Positions 1-8,859 of a stretch of DNA of 64,000 bases are shown one piece after another. Made by a program: the position numbers and the translations under genes. Below the pieces are notes generated by a model, which saw only the letters and a list, made by a program, of their open reading frames with translations, searched no databases and had not been told where the DNA came from. The stretch lies in the NCBI RefSeq assembly GCF_009882945.1, contig NZ_WTUY01000005.1, positions 62,001 to 126,000 on the forward strand, read 5' to 3'. The stretch comes from Alcanivorax sp. DP30. GTDB taxonomy: Bacteria; Pseudomonadota; Gammaproteobacteria; Pseudomonadales; Alcanivoracaceae. How positions within the stretch are numbered: the stretch's first letter is position 1; every line of letters begins with the position of its first letter.

Positions 1-592
1 CTGCCCGGAACGCTGCCTCTGACGCCTCTGACTCCCGGGCGCCGAGGGTGCCGTAGATCATGTCGGATTCCTGATACAGGGCCTCGCCGCCATCATTTAC
101 CCCGTCCAGTTGCATGCCCACGATAGTCATGGGTAGCACGAGAGGCTTATCGTTGCCGGCGTTGCCCAGCAGGGTACGGATATGCTCGCTGGACAGCAGG
201 GGGGCCTCCAGAGCCGGTAGCTCGAAGCTGCGTGAGGTGGAGCGGTCATACCAGGTGGGGTGGGTCTGGTAGTCGATGGGGGCAATCCGGTTGGTCCGCG
301 CCAGAGCGTCCTCCAGGGTTTCAGGCTCGACAATGACGGTGGGGTCAGTGCTGGTGATCCTGGGGGGGCGGTAATCCTCCGGACAGGCGCTTTCATGAGC
401 AGCCTGCAGGTGGCTGGCCTGCTTGTACTTCATGATCTGGACCAGAAAGTCACTGTAATCCGGGTAGTCTTCCAGATCGGGCTTGTTTGGTACCGACACA
501 GGGGTTCCGCACGGCGGGAGGGGCTCCTCGGCGTGAAGCGGGGTCAGCAAGCAAAGACTGCACAGGCCGGTGGCCAGGGCTCTCAAGTGCAT
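1..592 (-). CDS. Hypothetical secreted protein, 3' end beyond window
   Basis: An open frame on the minus strand starts at an ATG at 592 and runs without a stop off the left edge, giving 197 residues. The first 21 or so residues look like a signal peptide: a short basic start, a Leu/Cys-rich core and an LHA-EE cleavage-like site. The rest is soluble-looking, rich in Pro, Glu and Asp, with no domain I recognise. The ribosome-binding site is weak. It is divergent from the rpsF operon. The long, coherent frame and the signal peptide support a real gene; function unknown. Confidence 0.6.
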   Translation of the reverse strand, partial: MHLRALATGLCSLCLLTPLHAEEPLPPCGTPVSVPNKPDLEDYPDYSDFLVQIMKYKQASHLQAAHESACPEDYRPPRITSTDPTVIVEPETLEDALARTNRIAPIDYQTHPTWYDRSTSRSFELPALEAPLLSSEHIRTLLGNAGNDKPLVLPMTIVGMQLDGVNDGGEALYQESDMIYGTLGARESEASEAAFRA

Positions 593-727
593 GGTCGTAT
601 CCCAATTGTTGTTGTTTTCCCCTTTTTAATCAGGGGCTTAGGGTAAACGACGCTTTCTGTAAGCGTTTGTAGTGTTTTGTTTCGGTTCAGGATACGACGG
701 CAGGATGTAATTGGCAATGGATATGCC

Positions 728-757
728 TTGAGCCGGACGGGGTGTATGGGATAGAAT
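728..757 (+). promoter_or_regulatory. Likely sigma-70 promoter of the rpsF operon
   Basis: TTGAGC at 728-733 and TAGAAT at 752-757 are separated by 18 bases. They lie about 130 bases upstream of rpsF, with no other gene between. This leaves room for a structured leader. Confidence 0.45.
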
Positions 758-851
758 CGCGCGCTTCCTGCGTCCCGCCTGTGTTTACACGGCGTGGGGC
801 AGGTCTCCTTGCTTCACCGCGTCGCCAACTGGGCGCCCGGGAAGCTGATCT

Positions 852-867
852 GACACCGTGAGGTGTC
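852..867 (+). promoter_or_regulatory. Leader hairpin before rpsF (possible S6:S18 autoregulatory site)
   Basis: A six-pair stem (GACACC/GGTGTC) closed by a GTGA tetraloop ends 19 bases before the rpsF ATG. Many bacteria have an rpsF leader RNA bound by the S6:S18 complex, which requires a conserved ACACCG element; ACACCG is present here. The hairpin is seen directly; its identity as that leader is inference. Confidence 0.4.
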
Positions 868-886
868 TCAACCGTAAGGAGCTACC

Positions 887-1228
887 ATGCGTCATTACGA
901 AGTTGTGTTCCTGGTCCACCCGGACCAGAGCGAGCAGGTGCCGGCCATGATCGAGCGTTATAGCGCGATCGTGACTGATGGCAAGGGCACCATCCACCGT
1001 CTTGAAGATTGGGGTCGTCGCCAGCTGGCCTACTCCATCAACAAGATTCACAAAGCCCACTATGTGATGTTGAACATCGAATGTGACGGCGAAACCCTGG
1101 CCGAGCTGGAAAATACTTTCCGCTTTAACGATGCCGTAATCCGTCACCTCGTGATTCGTCGCGACAACGCTGTTACTGAGCCGTCGCCCCTGGCGAAGAA
1201 CGAAGAGAAGGAGGGGGCAGCCAGCTAA
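887..1228 (+). CDS. rpsF: 30S ribosomal protein S6
   Basis: 113 residues, beginning [14 protein letters not shown] as in the bS6 family, followed by the DWGRRQLAY segment and HYV core strands that contact S18. S6 binds S18 and the central domain of 16S rRNA in the 30S subunit. The acidic tail is a little shorter than in E. coli. A clear Shine-Dalgarno (AAGGAG) precedes the ATG. It is first in the rpsF-priB-rpsR-rplI cluster, the usual gammaproteobacterial order, with priB starting two bases after its stop. Confidence 0.96.
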   Translation: MRHYEVVFLVHPDQSEQVPAMIERYSAIVTDGKGTIHRLEDWGRRQLAYSINKIHKAHYVMLNIECDGETLAELENTFRFNDAVIRHLVIRRDNAVTEPSPLAKNEEKEGAAS

Positions 1229-1230
1229 TT

Positions 1231-1545
1231 TTGGAAAGTAATCACTGTGAGCTCACCGGTGTAATCGCTGCCTTGGAAAAGGTTGCACTGACACCGGCAG
1301 GGGTACCCCGCCAACGGTTGTGGCTCGAGCATCGCTCTCGCCAGCTGGAAGACGGCCACCCCCGCGAAGTCCAGGCCCGCATTGCCGTGATACTGGCAGG
1401 CGGGATGACCCGACAGGCCCAAGGCCTGAAAGAGGGTCAGCGAATCAAAGTCACCGGATGCCTGAGTCGCGCCGGTTACAAGGGAGACGCCCGGGACCGT
1501 TTACAGCTGATTGCCCAAACGCTGGACACCCTCAACCAGGATTAA
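1231..1545 (+). CDS. priB: Primosomal replication protein N (PriB)
   Basis: 104 residues forming one OB-fold, the family's usual length. The core [11 protein letters not shown] and the later [12 protein letters not shown] strand match PriB, which stabilises PriA on forked DNA and helps reload DnaB at stalled forks. The frame opens with a TTG at 1231, two bases after the rpsF stop. No upstream in-frame ATG exists, so translation probably depends on coupling with rpsF. Position between rpsF and rpsR is the conserved priB site and supports the call. Confidence 0.9.
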   Translation: MESNHCELTGVIAALEKVALTPAGVPRQRLWLEHRSRQLEDGHPREVQARIAVILAGGMTRQAQGLKEGQRIKVTGCLSRAGYKGDARDRLQLIAQTLDTLNQD

Positions 1546-1559
1546 AGAGGAGATATCCA

Positions 1560-1790
1560 ATGGCCCGTTTTTATCGTCGCCGCAAGTTCTGCCGCTTCAC
1601 CGCGGAAGGTGTTGAGTACATTGATTACAAAGATCTCGACACCCTGAAAGCCTACATCACCGAAACTGGCAAGATCGTGCCCAGCCGTATCACCGGCACC
1701 AAGGCACGCTATCAGCGTCAGCTGGCTTCTGCCATCAAGCAGGCCCGCTTCCTGGCGCTGCTGCCGTACACTGACAGCCACGACAGCTAA
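1560..1790 (+). CDS. rpsR: 30S ribosomal protein S18
   Basis: 76 residues starting [17 protein letters not shown], with the basic N-terminus and the [14 protein letters not shown] helix typical of bS18. It forms a heterodimer with S6 on the 30S platform. A strong AAAGAGGAG ribosome-binding site precedes the ATG at 1560. A longer frame overlapping priB extends upstream but has no support as a start. Confidence 0.97.
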   Translation: MARFYRRRKFCRFTAEGVEYIDYKDLDTLKAYITETGKIVPSRITGTKARYQRQLASAIKQARFLALLPYTDSHDS

Positions 1791-1805
1791 GCCGAGGGGA
1801 CTATC

Positions 1806-2258
1806 ATGCAAGTGATCCTGCTGGAAACCATCAAGAACCTGGGCGACCTGGGTGCTGTGGTTGACGTACGTTCCGGTTACGGCCGTAACTTCCTGATCCC
1901 CCAGGGCAAGGCTCTGCCGGCCACCAAGGCCAACCTGGCAGAAGTTGACGCCCGTCGTGCGGAACTGGAAAAGCACGCTGCCGAGCAGCTGGGTGCCGCT
2001 CAGGCGCGTGGCGAGAAGCTGGCGGAAGCGACTGTTACCATCGCCGCCAAGGCTGGCGACGAAGGCAAGCTGTTCGGCTCTGTCGGTACTCGCGATATTG
2101 CTGAAGCAATTTCTTCCTCCACTGGCGTGGAAGTGGAAAAGGCTGAAGTGAAGCTGCCTCACGGTGCGCTGCGCAACACAGGCGAGTTCGAAATCGACCT
2201 GGCGCTGCACGCCGAAGTGACCGTGACCATCAAGCTGGCTGTCGTACCTGCCGAGTAA
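1806..2258 (+). CDS. rplI: 50S ribosomal protein L9
   Basis: 150 residues, the standard L9 length. The N-terminal domain carries the [18 protein letters not shown] signature, then the long connecting helix (residues about 40-75) and the C-terminal rRNA-binding domain. L9 extends from the L1 stalk base and limits ribosome collisions and frameshifting. It lies 15 bases after rpsR and is followed by a terminator, so it closes the ribosomal cluster. Confidence 0.97.
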   Translation: MQVILLETIKNLGDLGAVVDVRSGYGRNFLIPQGKALPATKANLAEVDARRAELEKHAAEQLGAAQARGEKLAEATVTIAAKAGDEGKLFGSVGTRDIAEAISSSTGVEVEKAEVKLPHGALRNTGEFEIDLALHAEVTVTIKLAVVPAE

Positions 2259-2311
2259 TCGTCAGATAACGGACAACCGGTTTGCCCCTTGCGGGGCGCG
2301 GTGACAGAATC

Positions 2312-2344
2312 AGGGCATTGTCCGCAAGGGCAGTGCCCTTTTTA
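2312..2344 (+). terminator. Rho-independent terminator after rplI
   Basis: Stem GGGCATTG (2313-2320) pairs with CAGTGCCC (2331-2338) around a 10-base loop and is followed directly by a T-run. It separates the ribosomal cluster from dnaB. Confidence 0.75.
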
Positions 2345-2349
2345 ATGGC

Positions 2350-2456
2350 AGTTACAAGCTTCAAGCTGCAAGCTACAACGCGAATCGAGTCTGCTCCAGG
2401 GGTTGACGTCTGCCGCCGCGTTGTAGTTTGCAGCTTGCAGCTTGTAGCTCATAACT
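2350..2456. repeat. Heptamer inverted-repeat element (AGCTACA family), rplI-dnaB
   Basis: Left arm 2350-2382 is exactly 33 nt: four heptamers (AGTTACA, AGCTTCA, AGCTGCA, AGCTACA) plus ACGCG. The right arm, 2417-2456, read on the other strand, has five heptamers of the same kind and ends with the same ACGCG. A 34-nt loop lies between. The arms could fold into a long hairpin in the rplI-dnaB gap, after the terminator. It encodes nothing. Confidence 0.9.
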
Positions 2457-2472
2457 GGATCCTGGTTATTCC

Positions 2473-3867
2473 ATGAACGAACCCATGCCGCTGGATAAAC
2501 ATCTCCCTGAAAACCTGAAAATTCCGCCCAATTCTGTGGAAGCGGAGCAGGCGATCCTGGGGGGGCTGCTGTTGAACAACAGTGCCTGGGATGATGTGGC
2601 CGAGAGAGTCGGGGCGCGTGATTTTTACCGCAAGGCGCACCGGCAGATCTTTGAAGTCATTGCCCAGCTGGTAGAGGAAGAGAATCCCTGTGATCTGGTG
2701 ACCGTCTCCCAGGCCCTGACCCAGTTGGGCCAGCTGGACGACATCGGCGGCATGACCTACCTCTCCGAGCTGGCACGCAATACCCCCAGTGCGGCGAATA
2801 TCACGGCCTATGCCGAAATCGTGCGCGAGCGCAGTATCCTGCGACAGCTGATCAACGTCTCCCACGACGTGGCCAACAGTGCCTTCAACACGGAAGGCCG
2901 CAAGTCGCTGGAAATTCTTGATCAGGCGGAATCTGCCATCTTCGAGATTGCGGAACAGCAGAAGAAGGGCTCCGGCCCCCAGGATATCAAGACCGTTCTG
3001 AAGAAGACGGTGGATCGCATTGACGAGCTCTACAAGAACAAGAGCGCCATCACTGGTGTTACCACCGGCTTTGATGAACTGGACAAGATGACCGGCGGTC
3101 TGCAGCCTTCCGACATGGTGGTCATCGCCGGTCGTCCTTCCATGGGGAAGACCACCTTCGCCATGAACCTGTGTGAGAACGTGGCGATCAAGGCCGGCAA
3201 GCCGGTGCTGGTGTTCTCCATGGAAATGCCCGCGGATTCCATCGTCATGCGGATGCTGGCCTCGCTGGGGCGTATCAACCAGACCTCGGTGCGATCCGGT
3301 AACCTGGAAAAGGATGACTGGCCGCGCATTACCTCGGCCATTCACATGCTTAGCGAGCAGAAATTCTTTATTGATGACACCCCGGCCCTGAGCCCGCTGG
3401 AAATGCGCGCCCGTGCCCGCCGGGTCGCCCGTGAGTGCGGCGGCGAGCTGGGTTGTATCATGGTCGATTACCTGCAGCTAATGCAGGTGCCCGGGGTGGA
3501 TAACCGGGTGAACGAAATCTCGGAAATTTCCCGCTCCCTGAAGGGGCTCGCCAAGGAACTCAATTGCCCTGTGTTGGCCCTCTCGCAGCTTAACCGCTCT
3601 CTGGAACAGCGCCCCAACAAGCGCCCGGTAATGTCGGATCTGCGGGAATCCGGGGCCATCGAGCAGGACGCGGATTTGATCACCTTCCTGTATCGGGACG
3701 AGGTGTACAACAAGGACACCAACGAGAAGGGTGTGGCGGAAGTCATCATCGGCAAGCAGCGTAACGGTCCCATCGGTACCGTGCGCCTGGCCTTCCAGGG
3801 GCAGTTTTCCCGGTTCGATGATCTGGCGCCGGAATACTACGCCCAGCTGGCAGCAATGGATGAATAG
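2473..3867 (+). CDS. dnaB: Replicative DNA helicase
   Basis: 464 residues, full DnaB length. The N-terminal collar domain (about 20-125, PPNSVEAEQAILGG) is followed by a linker helix and the RecA-like motor, with Walker A GRPSMGKTT near residue 219 and Walker B CIMVDYLQL near 326. The motif DLRESGAIEQDAD follows. It is the hexameric 5'-3' helicase of the replisome. No intein is present. Alr follows 26 bases later, the usual order in this lineage. Confidence 0.97.
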   Translation: MNEPMPLDKHLPENLKIPPNSVEAEQAILGGLLLNNSAWDDVAERVGARDFYRKAHRQIFEVIAQLVEEENPCDLVTVSQALTQLGQLDDIGGMTYLSELARNTPSAANITAYAEIVRERSILRQLINVSHDVANSAFNTEGRKSLEILDQAESAIFEIAEQQKKGSGPQDIKTVLKKTVDRIDELYKNKSAITGVTTGFDELDKMTGGLQPSDMVVIAGRPSMGKTTFAMNLCENVAIKAGKPVLVFSMEMPADSIVMRMLASLGRINQTSVRSGNLEKDDWPRITSAIHMLSEQKFFIDDTPALSPLEMRARARRVARECGGELGCIMVDYLQLMQVPGVDNRVNEISEISRSLKGLAKELNCPVLALSQLNRSLEQRPNKRPVMSDLRESGAIEQDADLITFLYRDEVYNKDTNEKGVAEVIIGKQRNGPIGTVRLAFQGQFSRFDDLAPEYYAQLAAMDE

Positions 3868-3893
3868 GGCGTCTGGCATCTAGCGAGCTTTCT

Positions 3894-4955
3894 ATGCGAG
3901 GCACACGGGTCGAAATTCGTAATGCGGCGCTGGCGCACAATGCCCGGCGGGCGAAGCAGTTGGCGGGACAGTCCGAGGTGTTCGCCATGGTCAAGGCCAA
4001 TGGCTATGGCCATGGGCTACTCAATGCCGCTACGGCCATGCTTGATCAGGTAGATGGCCTTGGGGTGGCTCTCCTGGAAGAGGCGGATCAGTTGCGCGAT
4101 GCCGGCATTGGCGCGCCTATTCTGGTGGCCGAAGGTTTCTTCGATCACGATGAGCTCAATGAGGCTCGCAGGCTATCGCTGGATGTGGTGGTTCACTCGC
4201 CCTGGCAGGTGGCGCTGTTGCTGGACAATCCCGGCACCAGCCGCATCTGGCTGAAACTCAATACTGGCATGAATCGTCTCGGGCTGCGTCCGGCCATTGC
4301 GCTGCAGGCGGCGGAGCAATTAGCGGCCGCCGGCATGAAACCGGTGGGGGTGATGACGCACTTTGCCTGTGCCGATGACGAGCAGGACTCAGGGACCAGC
4401 AGCCAACTGCATCTGGCTCAGGAAGTGGCCGATGCACTTGGGCTGCCACTGTCTGCGGCCAACTCCGCCGCCCTGATTCGTTACCCGCAAACCCATGGCA
4501 AGCGAGTGCGGCCTGGCATCATGCTCTATGGCTCTTCCCCGTTTCTATGGAAGAGCGCAGCGGAAATTGGCCTGAAAGTCAGCCACCGCTTCAGCGCCCG
4601 TCTGATTGCCATCAACGATATTCAGCCCGGCGAATCGGTAGGCTACGGGGCCACCTGGACCGCAGCGCAAGCCGGACGTGTCGGTGTAGTCGCTGTGGGT
4701 TATGGCGATGGCTATCCCCGCCACGCCCCCAACGGCACCCCTGCCGCTATCAATGGCGAGCCCACCGTGCTGGTAGGGCGGGTATCCATGGATATGCTCA
4801 CCATCGATCTGAACGGCATTGATGCCCACGTGGGTGATGAGGTGGAGCTGTGGGGCGATGTGGTGGATGTGGATGCGGTGGCGAAAGCCTGCGGAACCAT
4901 CAGCTATGAGTTGTTCTGCCAGATCACCAGCCGTCCCGAACGTATTATCGTTTAA
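3894..4955 (+). CDS. alr: Alanine racemase
   Basis: 353 residues. PLP-binding lysine sits in MVKANGYGHG near residue 34, and the catalytic tyrosine in SVGYGATW near 250, within the fold type III barrel plus C-terminal beta domain. It interconverts L- and D-alanine for peptidoglycan. The start is 26 bases after dnaB, suggesting co-transcription. The first residues (MRGTRVEIRNAAL) align with the family start. Confidence 0.95.
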   Translation: MRGTRVEIRNAALAHNARRAKQLAGQSEVFAMVKANGYGHGLLNAATAMLDQVDGLGVALLEEADQLRDAGIGAPILVAEGFFDHDELNEARRLSLDVVVHSPWQVALLLDNPGTSRIWLKLNTGMNRLGLRPAIALQAAEQLAAAGMKPVGVMTHFACADDEQDSGTSSQLHLAQEVADALGLPLSAANSAALIRYPQTHGKRVRPGIMLYGSSPFLWKSAAEIGLKVSHRFSARLIAINDIQPGESVGYGATWTAAQAGRVGVVAVGYGDGYPRHAPNGTPAAINGEPTVLVGRVSMDMLTIDLNGIDAHVGDEVELWGDVVDVDAVAKACGTISYELFCQITSRPERIIV

Positions 4956-4966
4956 TTCGTCGTCGC

Positions 4967-5115
4967 TGTAGGAGCACCTCTTGGGGTGCGAATGCGAGCG
5001 TTAGCGAGTAACGAGTTGCGAAAAAGCAAAATCCAAACCGACCGTGCCTGATGGGTTGGGTTTTCGCAACGCGCTTCTTGTAACTGTTTTGTTCGCACCT
5101 CAAGCGGTGTCCCCC
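4967..5115. repeat. Nested REP-like plus heptamer inverted-repeat element, alr-radA
   Basis: Two layers of symmetry fill the alr-radA gap. Outer arms (4967-4992 and about 5089-5115) carry a REP-like GTAGGAGCAC...GGTGCGAA sequence facing its complement. Inner arms (4993-5025 and 5060-5085) carry heptamers such as AGTAACG, AGTTGCG and AGAAGCG around a 34-nt loop. The left inner arm is again 33 nt. Beyond it, 5116-5200 is GC-rich with small palindromes and gives only a spurious upstream extension of the radA frame. Confidence 0.8.
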
Positions 5116-5200
5116 TTTGGGGCCGCACTCCGTGCGTTACTCCGCTGCGCTACGTTCTTGCGGCGGCCTTGTCGATACGCCTGCACAAGAAGGATTTGTT

Positions 5201-6568
5201 GTGGCCAAGAAAAAAATCGCCTTTGTATGCACTGATTGCGGTGCGGATACGCCCAAGTGGCAGGGCCAGTGCCCGTCCTGTGGTGCCTGGAATACCCTGC
5301 AGGAATTTGTCCACGATCCCGCCACGCCGTCCTCCAAGGGCGCAGGGAGCCGTGGTGGGTTTGCCGGGCAGTTGTCCGAAGTGCAGAACCTCAACGACAT
5401 CGTTCTGGAAGAAACGCCGCGCATCGGCTCTGGCATGGGGGAACTGGATCGGGTGCTGGGCGGCGGGCTGGTGCCCGGGTCGGCGATCCTGATTGGGGGG
5501 CATCCCGGGGCCGGCAAGTCCACCTTGTTGCTGCAGATGTTGTGCCGGCTGGCGGATAGCCAGAAATCCCTTTATATCACCGGTGAGGAATCTCTTTCCC
5601 AGGTGGCCATGCGTGCCGATCGGCTCAAGCTGCCCAAGGACAGGCTGCGTATCGCAGCGGAAACCGATGTGGAACAAATCCTTGAGCTGGCCCGCAAGGA
5701 GCAGCCGAAGATTCTGGTGGTGGATTCCATCCAGGTCATGTTTCTTGCTGCCCTGCAGTCGGCGCCGGGCAGTGTGGCTCAGGTGCGCGAGTGTGCCGCA
5801 GCCCTGACCCGCTTTGCCAAGCAGACCGGCACAGTGTTGTTGCTGGTGGGGCATGTTACCAAGGACGGCACTCTGGCCGGCCCCAAGGTGCTGGAACACA
5901 TGATTGATTGCTCCCTGATGCTGGAAGGATCCACGGATTCCCGTTTTCGTACCCTGCGTGGCCTGAAGAACCGGTTCGGTGCAGTTAATGAACTGGGCGT
6001 GTTCGCCATGACCGGCGAAGGCCTCAAGGAAGTAAAGAATCCTTCCGCGATTTTTCTTAACCGTGCGGAAGAGATCGCATCGGGCTCACTGGTGACGGTG
6101 GTCTGGGAAGGTACCCGACCGTTGCTGGTAGAGCTGCAGGCGCTGGTGGATGCCTCGCACTTTGGCAACCCGCGTCGTGTCTGTGTGGGGCTGGAAGGGA
6201 ATCGTCTGGCCATGCTGCTGGCGATCTTGCATCGTCATGGCGGTATCCAGGTGGGCGACCAGGATGTGTTCATGAATGTGGTCGGCGGGGTGAAAGTCAC
6301 GGAAACTGCCGCAGACCTGTCCCAGGTGCTGGCCATCGTGTCCAGTTTTCGGGATCGTCCGCTTGAGCGTGAGCTGGTTGTGTTTGGTGAAGTGGGCCTG
6401 TCTGGGGAAATTCGCCCGGTGCCACAGGGGCAGGAACGTCTCTATGAGGCAGTGAAACACGGTTTCAAGAAAGCGATTGTGCCCAAGGCCAATCTGCCGA
6501 GAAACCTGCCCGAAGGCGTGGAGGTTATCGGGGTGAGTAATGTAGCGCAGGCGCTCGAGTACCTGTAA
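5201..6568 (+). CDS. radA: DNA repair protein RadA
   Basis: 455 residues from a GTG at 5201 (VAKKKIAF), chosen because an AGAAGGA site lies just before it and family members begin at this point. The four-cysteine zinc finger (CTDCG, CPSCG), Walker A GHPGAGKST near residue 103, the RadA-specific KNRFG motif near 256 and a C-terminal Lon-like domain are all present. RadA is a hexameric helicase-like protein promoting branch migration in RecA recombination. The frame continues upstream into repeat DNA, which is not coding. Confidence 0.95.
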   Translation: MAKKKIAFVCTDCGADTPKWQGQCPSCGAWNTLQEFVHDPATPSSKGAGSRGGFAGQLSEVQNLNDIVLEETPRIGSGMGELDRVLGGGLVPGSAILIGGHPGAGKSTLLLQMLCRLADSQKSLYITGEESLSQVAMRADRLKLPKDRLRIAAETDVEQILELARKEQPKILVVDSIQVMFLAALQSAPGSVAQVRECAAALTRFAKQTGTVLLLVGHVTKDGTLAGPKVLEHMIDCSLMLEGSTDSRFRTLRGLKNRFGAVNELGVFAMTGEGLKEVKNPSAIFLNRAEEIASGSLVTVVWEGTRPLLVELQALVDASHFGNPRRVCVGLEGNRLAMLLAILHRHGGIQVGDQDVFMNVVGGVKVTETAADLSQVLAIVSSFRDRPLERELVVFGEVGLSGEIRPVPQGQERLYEAVKHGFKKAIVPKANLPRNLPEGVEVIGVSNVAQALEYL

Positions 6569-6572
6569 AGGC

Positions 6573-6605
6573 AATGAATAGTTAATAGTGAATAATTAAT
6601 AGCTA
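6573..6605 (+). repeat. Single heptamer arm (AGTTAAT family) after radA
   Basis: A solitary 33-nt arm, four bases after the radA stop: AATGAAT, AGTTAAT, AGTGAAT, AATTAAT and then AGCTA. I found no facing partner. Downstream, to 6780, is non-coding; a hairpin around 6721-6748 (GATGGGC/GCCCATT) may end transcription between radA and the convergent gene. Confidence 0.8.
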
Positions 6606-6780
6606 AAACAGGAACCGGAGCCGGCCCCCGCAGGAGCTCAACGTGTTGAGCGAAGAGGCCCGAAACCGTGTGCCGGATTTCTGTTGATAGGGCAGGGGGG
6701 CAGCGGTTTGAAGAACATGGCGGAGATGGGCTTGCGCCCATTTCCGCCCTACGGTTCCATCATTGACGTCCAGCGTTTAT

Positions 6781-7557
6781 TTACTGCTTGTTCAGTTTCC
6801 AGTTGTAGTTCAGATGACGAATTGTGATGTCGTCTGCTTTCATCAGTTTCCGCTTTTCTTCAGGTACACCAAGCTCGTCCGCATAGGGCAGTAAATATTC
6901 TGCCAGGCTGCCGGCGGTGTTTTCGAAATCCTTTTCGTACCAGTCAAAGATTTTTGAAATTTCCAGGGCGTTGCGGTCATTGTTGAAGCGGTTGCGCTGT
7001 TTGTCGCTGAGAAACTTTTTCGCGCTGTCCTCCAGCTGGGCGTCCAGTTTGTCGGCTGTGTAGGCTTCCGGGCGCAGGGCGGGGCAGCCGATGGAGGCGC
7101 AGTTCACTGCGAAGTGGATGCGTGGATCCATCAATGCTGGATTGCCGCGGATCATTTCATGTTCCACTTCATCAAGAGTGCGCGGCTTGTCCAGCAGGGT
7201 AAAAAATTCCTTGTCCCATGGGCCGGAAAAGAAACTGCCGATATCGCGGATGGAGGCGGGTTGACCTTCAACCAGAATCAGTTCCACGGTAAAGGCATTG
7301 TAGGCGTTGATCAGGAATGCCAGCTGTTCGTCCTTTGACCACTGCTGGTAGTCAGCCCTGGATACACCGGACAGCGCATCCAGATAGCCCTGCAATGCCT
7401 GCCGATCCTTTTCCATGCCTTGGTAATCCATTGCTGTGGCAACGCCGCCACGCAAGGGCTTCACATGGGTTGCGAGCAGGGTGTTCCAGGCGCTGTGATC
7501 AAAGGCCTGGGCGGCGCTGCAAATCAGCAGCAGGAACGGGATCAGAAAACGGGTCAT
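6781..7557 (-). CDS. DUF547 domain secreted protein
   Basis: 258 residues with a clear signal peptide (hydrophobic run ending AAQA-FDHS). The mature part matches the DUF547 family: DEQLAFLINAYNAFTV, then NCASIGCPALRPEAY with paired cysteines. The family resembles cysteine-protease-like folds but its biochemical role is not established. It lies downstream of the PepSY and TonB receptor genes on the same strand, 138 bases from the former, so it may be expressed with them. Confidence 0.85.
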   Translation of the reverse strand: MTRFLIPFLLLICSAAQAFDHSAWNTLLATHVKPLRGGVATAMDYQGMEKDRQALQGYLDALSGVSRADYQQWSKDEQLAFLINAYNAFTVELILVEGQPASIRDIGSFFSGPWDKEFFTLLDKPRTLDEVEHEMIRGNPALMDPRIHFAVNCASIGCPALRPEAYTADKLDAQLEDSAKKFLSDKQRNRFNNDRNALEISKIFDWYEKDFENTAGSLAEYLLPYADELGVPEEKRKLMKADDITIRHLNYNWKLNKQ

Positions 7558-7695
7558 AACTCCTCCTTTAGGCAGACAGTATCACGCTGCCGTGTGGTGA
7601 TGCCGTGATGCTGTGTGTCTCAAGGGGGGGGTACGACTGCCTGCGTCATGCTGCCTTGCTGGAAAGGATACGACGCAGGAGGTTTCTGTCAGCCT

Positions 7696-8802
7696 TTATG
7701 GCGTGCGACGTTTTGCTGCTCGGCGTTTGAGTTGCCGTTTGGTCCACCACAGGTAGCCGCCGGTTATAAAAAAGAGCAGCGGGGTCAGGCCTGTGATCAA
7801 CACCAGCAGGCGTCCGGGCATGCCCAGGGCGTCGCCGTTGTGCAGGGGGAATTGCCAGGTCATGAACTGACTGCCTGCGGCCAATTGGTCTATCTGCCAG
7901 AGCGCAAGCTGTGCGCCGCTGTACTGATCCAGCCAGACATTGTTGGCGCCATAGTCCTGCCAGGCATCGTCTGGCAGGGTAAAGGCGACCCGGTAACTGT
8001 CGGTCGGTGTCTGGGGAAGATAGAGGCGCTGCAAGGTGGCGTCGGGAAAGCGTGACTGCGCCAACGCCATGGCATCGTCGGGGCTCAGCGGAGGCTGCGT
8101 TGAGGGCGCGGAGTGTGGAACAGGGCGCTCATCCAGGGGGAGGATGGTGCCGACCACTGCGCTGACCTGTTTGGCGAACACCAGGCTGACGCCGGAGAAG
8201 GCGATCACCAGCAGGGCAGGCAGCAGGTAAATGCCGGTGACCTGATGAAGATCAAAGTGCAGCCGGTAGCTGCCCGCACCACGTTTCACTGTCAGGTTTC
8301 GTTTCCACTTGCCTTTGCGCTTGCCGGTGGGCCACCACAGCACTACACCGGTGAGACAGAAGCCGAGCAGACACAGGCCAAGAATCCCCACCAGAATCTT
8401 GCCATTGGCCCCGGCCAGCAAGGTGTAGTGCAACCGGTAGATCCAGGTCATGGGGTAGTGACCCCAGTCTCGTACCGCAAGCACTTCACCAGAGTAGGGG
8501 GAGACGCTGACCTGGAGAGGGCCTGCTGCTTCTGCGTTTTTGGGAAAGCGCAGGGTGTGTGGGCTGCCGGGCTGGCGAGACAGGTCTATTCGCTGGGCTG
8601 TCTTGCCAGTGGCGCTTTTTGCGTTGGCGATGACGGTACTGAGAGGGGCACGCTGCTCGCCATGGGTGACCAGTTCCGGGCTGAGCTGTTCGTCGAGCGC
8701 ATCATGGAACACCAGCAGGCTGCCAGTGAGGCCGCTGATCGCCAGCAGCAGTCCCACTGTCAGGCCGGTGTACTTGTGCAGGGTAAACAGCAGATTGCGC
8801 AT
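7696..8802 (-). CDS. PepSY-associated membrane protein (PiuB-like)
   Basis: 368 residues with four predicted membrane helices: near the start (GLTVGLLLAISGLTGSLLV), around 140-160, around 190-215 and near the end, with a basic C-terminal tail. The start LHKYTGL and the VLWWPTG motif are typical of the PepSY_TM family, often annotated as iron-regulated membrane proteins and thought to act in periplasmic ferric-siderophore reduction. It follows the TonB receptor by 57 bases on the same strand, which fits iron uptake. Confidence 0.85.
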   Translation of the reverse strand: MRNLLFTLHKYTGLTVGLLLAISGLTGSLLVFHDALDEQLSPELVTHGEQRAPLSTVIANAKSATGKTAQRIDLSRQPGSPHTLRFPKNAEAAGPLQVSVSPYSGEVLAVRDWGHYPMTWIYRLHYTLLAGANGKILVGILGLCLLGFCLTGVVLWWPTGKRKGKWKRNLTVKRGAGSYRLHFDLHQVTGIYLLPALLVIAFSGVSLVFAKQVSAVVGTILPLDERPVPHSAPSTQPPLSPDDAMALAQSRFPDATLQRLYLPQTPTDSYRVAFTLPDDAWQDYGANNVWLDQYSGAQLALWQIDQLAAGSQFMTWQFPLHNGDALGMPGRLLVLITGLTPLLFFITGGYLWWTKRQLKRRAAKRRTP

Positions 8803-8859
8803 GGGAGTCTGGTTGTCGGCAAGTGTGCGGGCAGCCGCTGGCTGCCCGCGAGACCCGGT

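Noticed and set aside
5117-5200. N-terminal extension of radA
   Set aside because: It lies in palindromic repeat DNA; the GTG at 5201 has a proper ribosome site and matches family starts.
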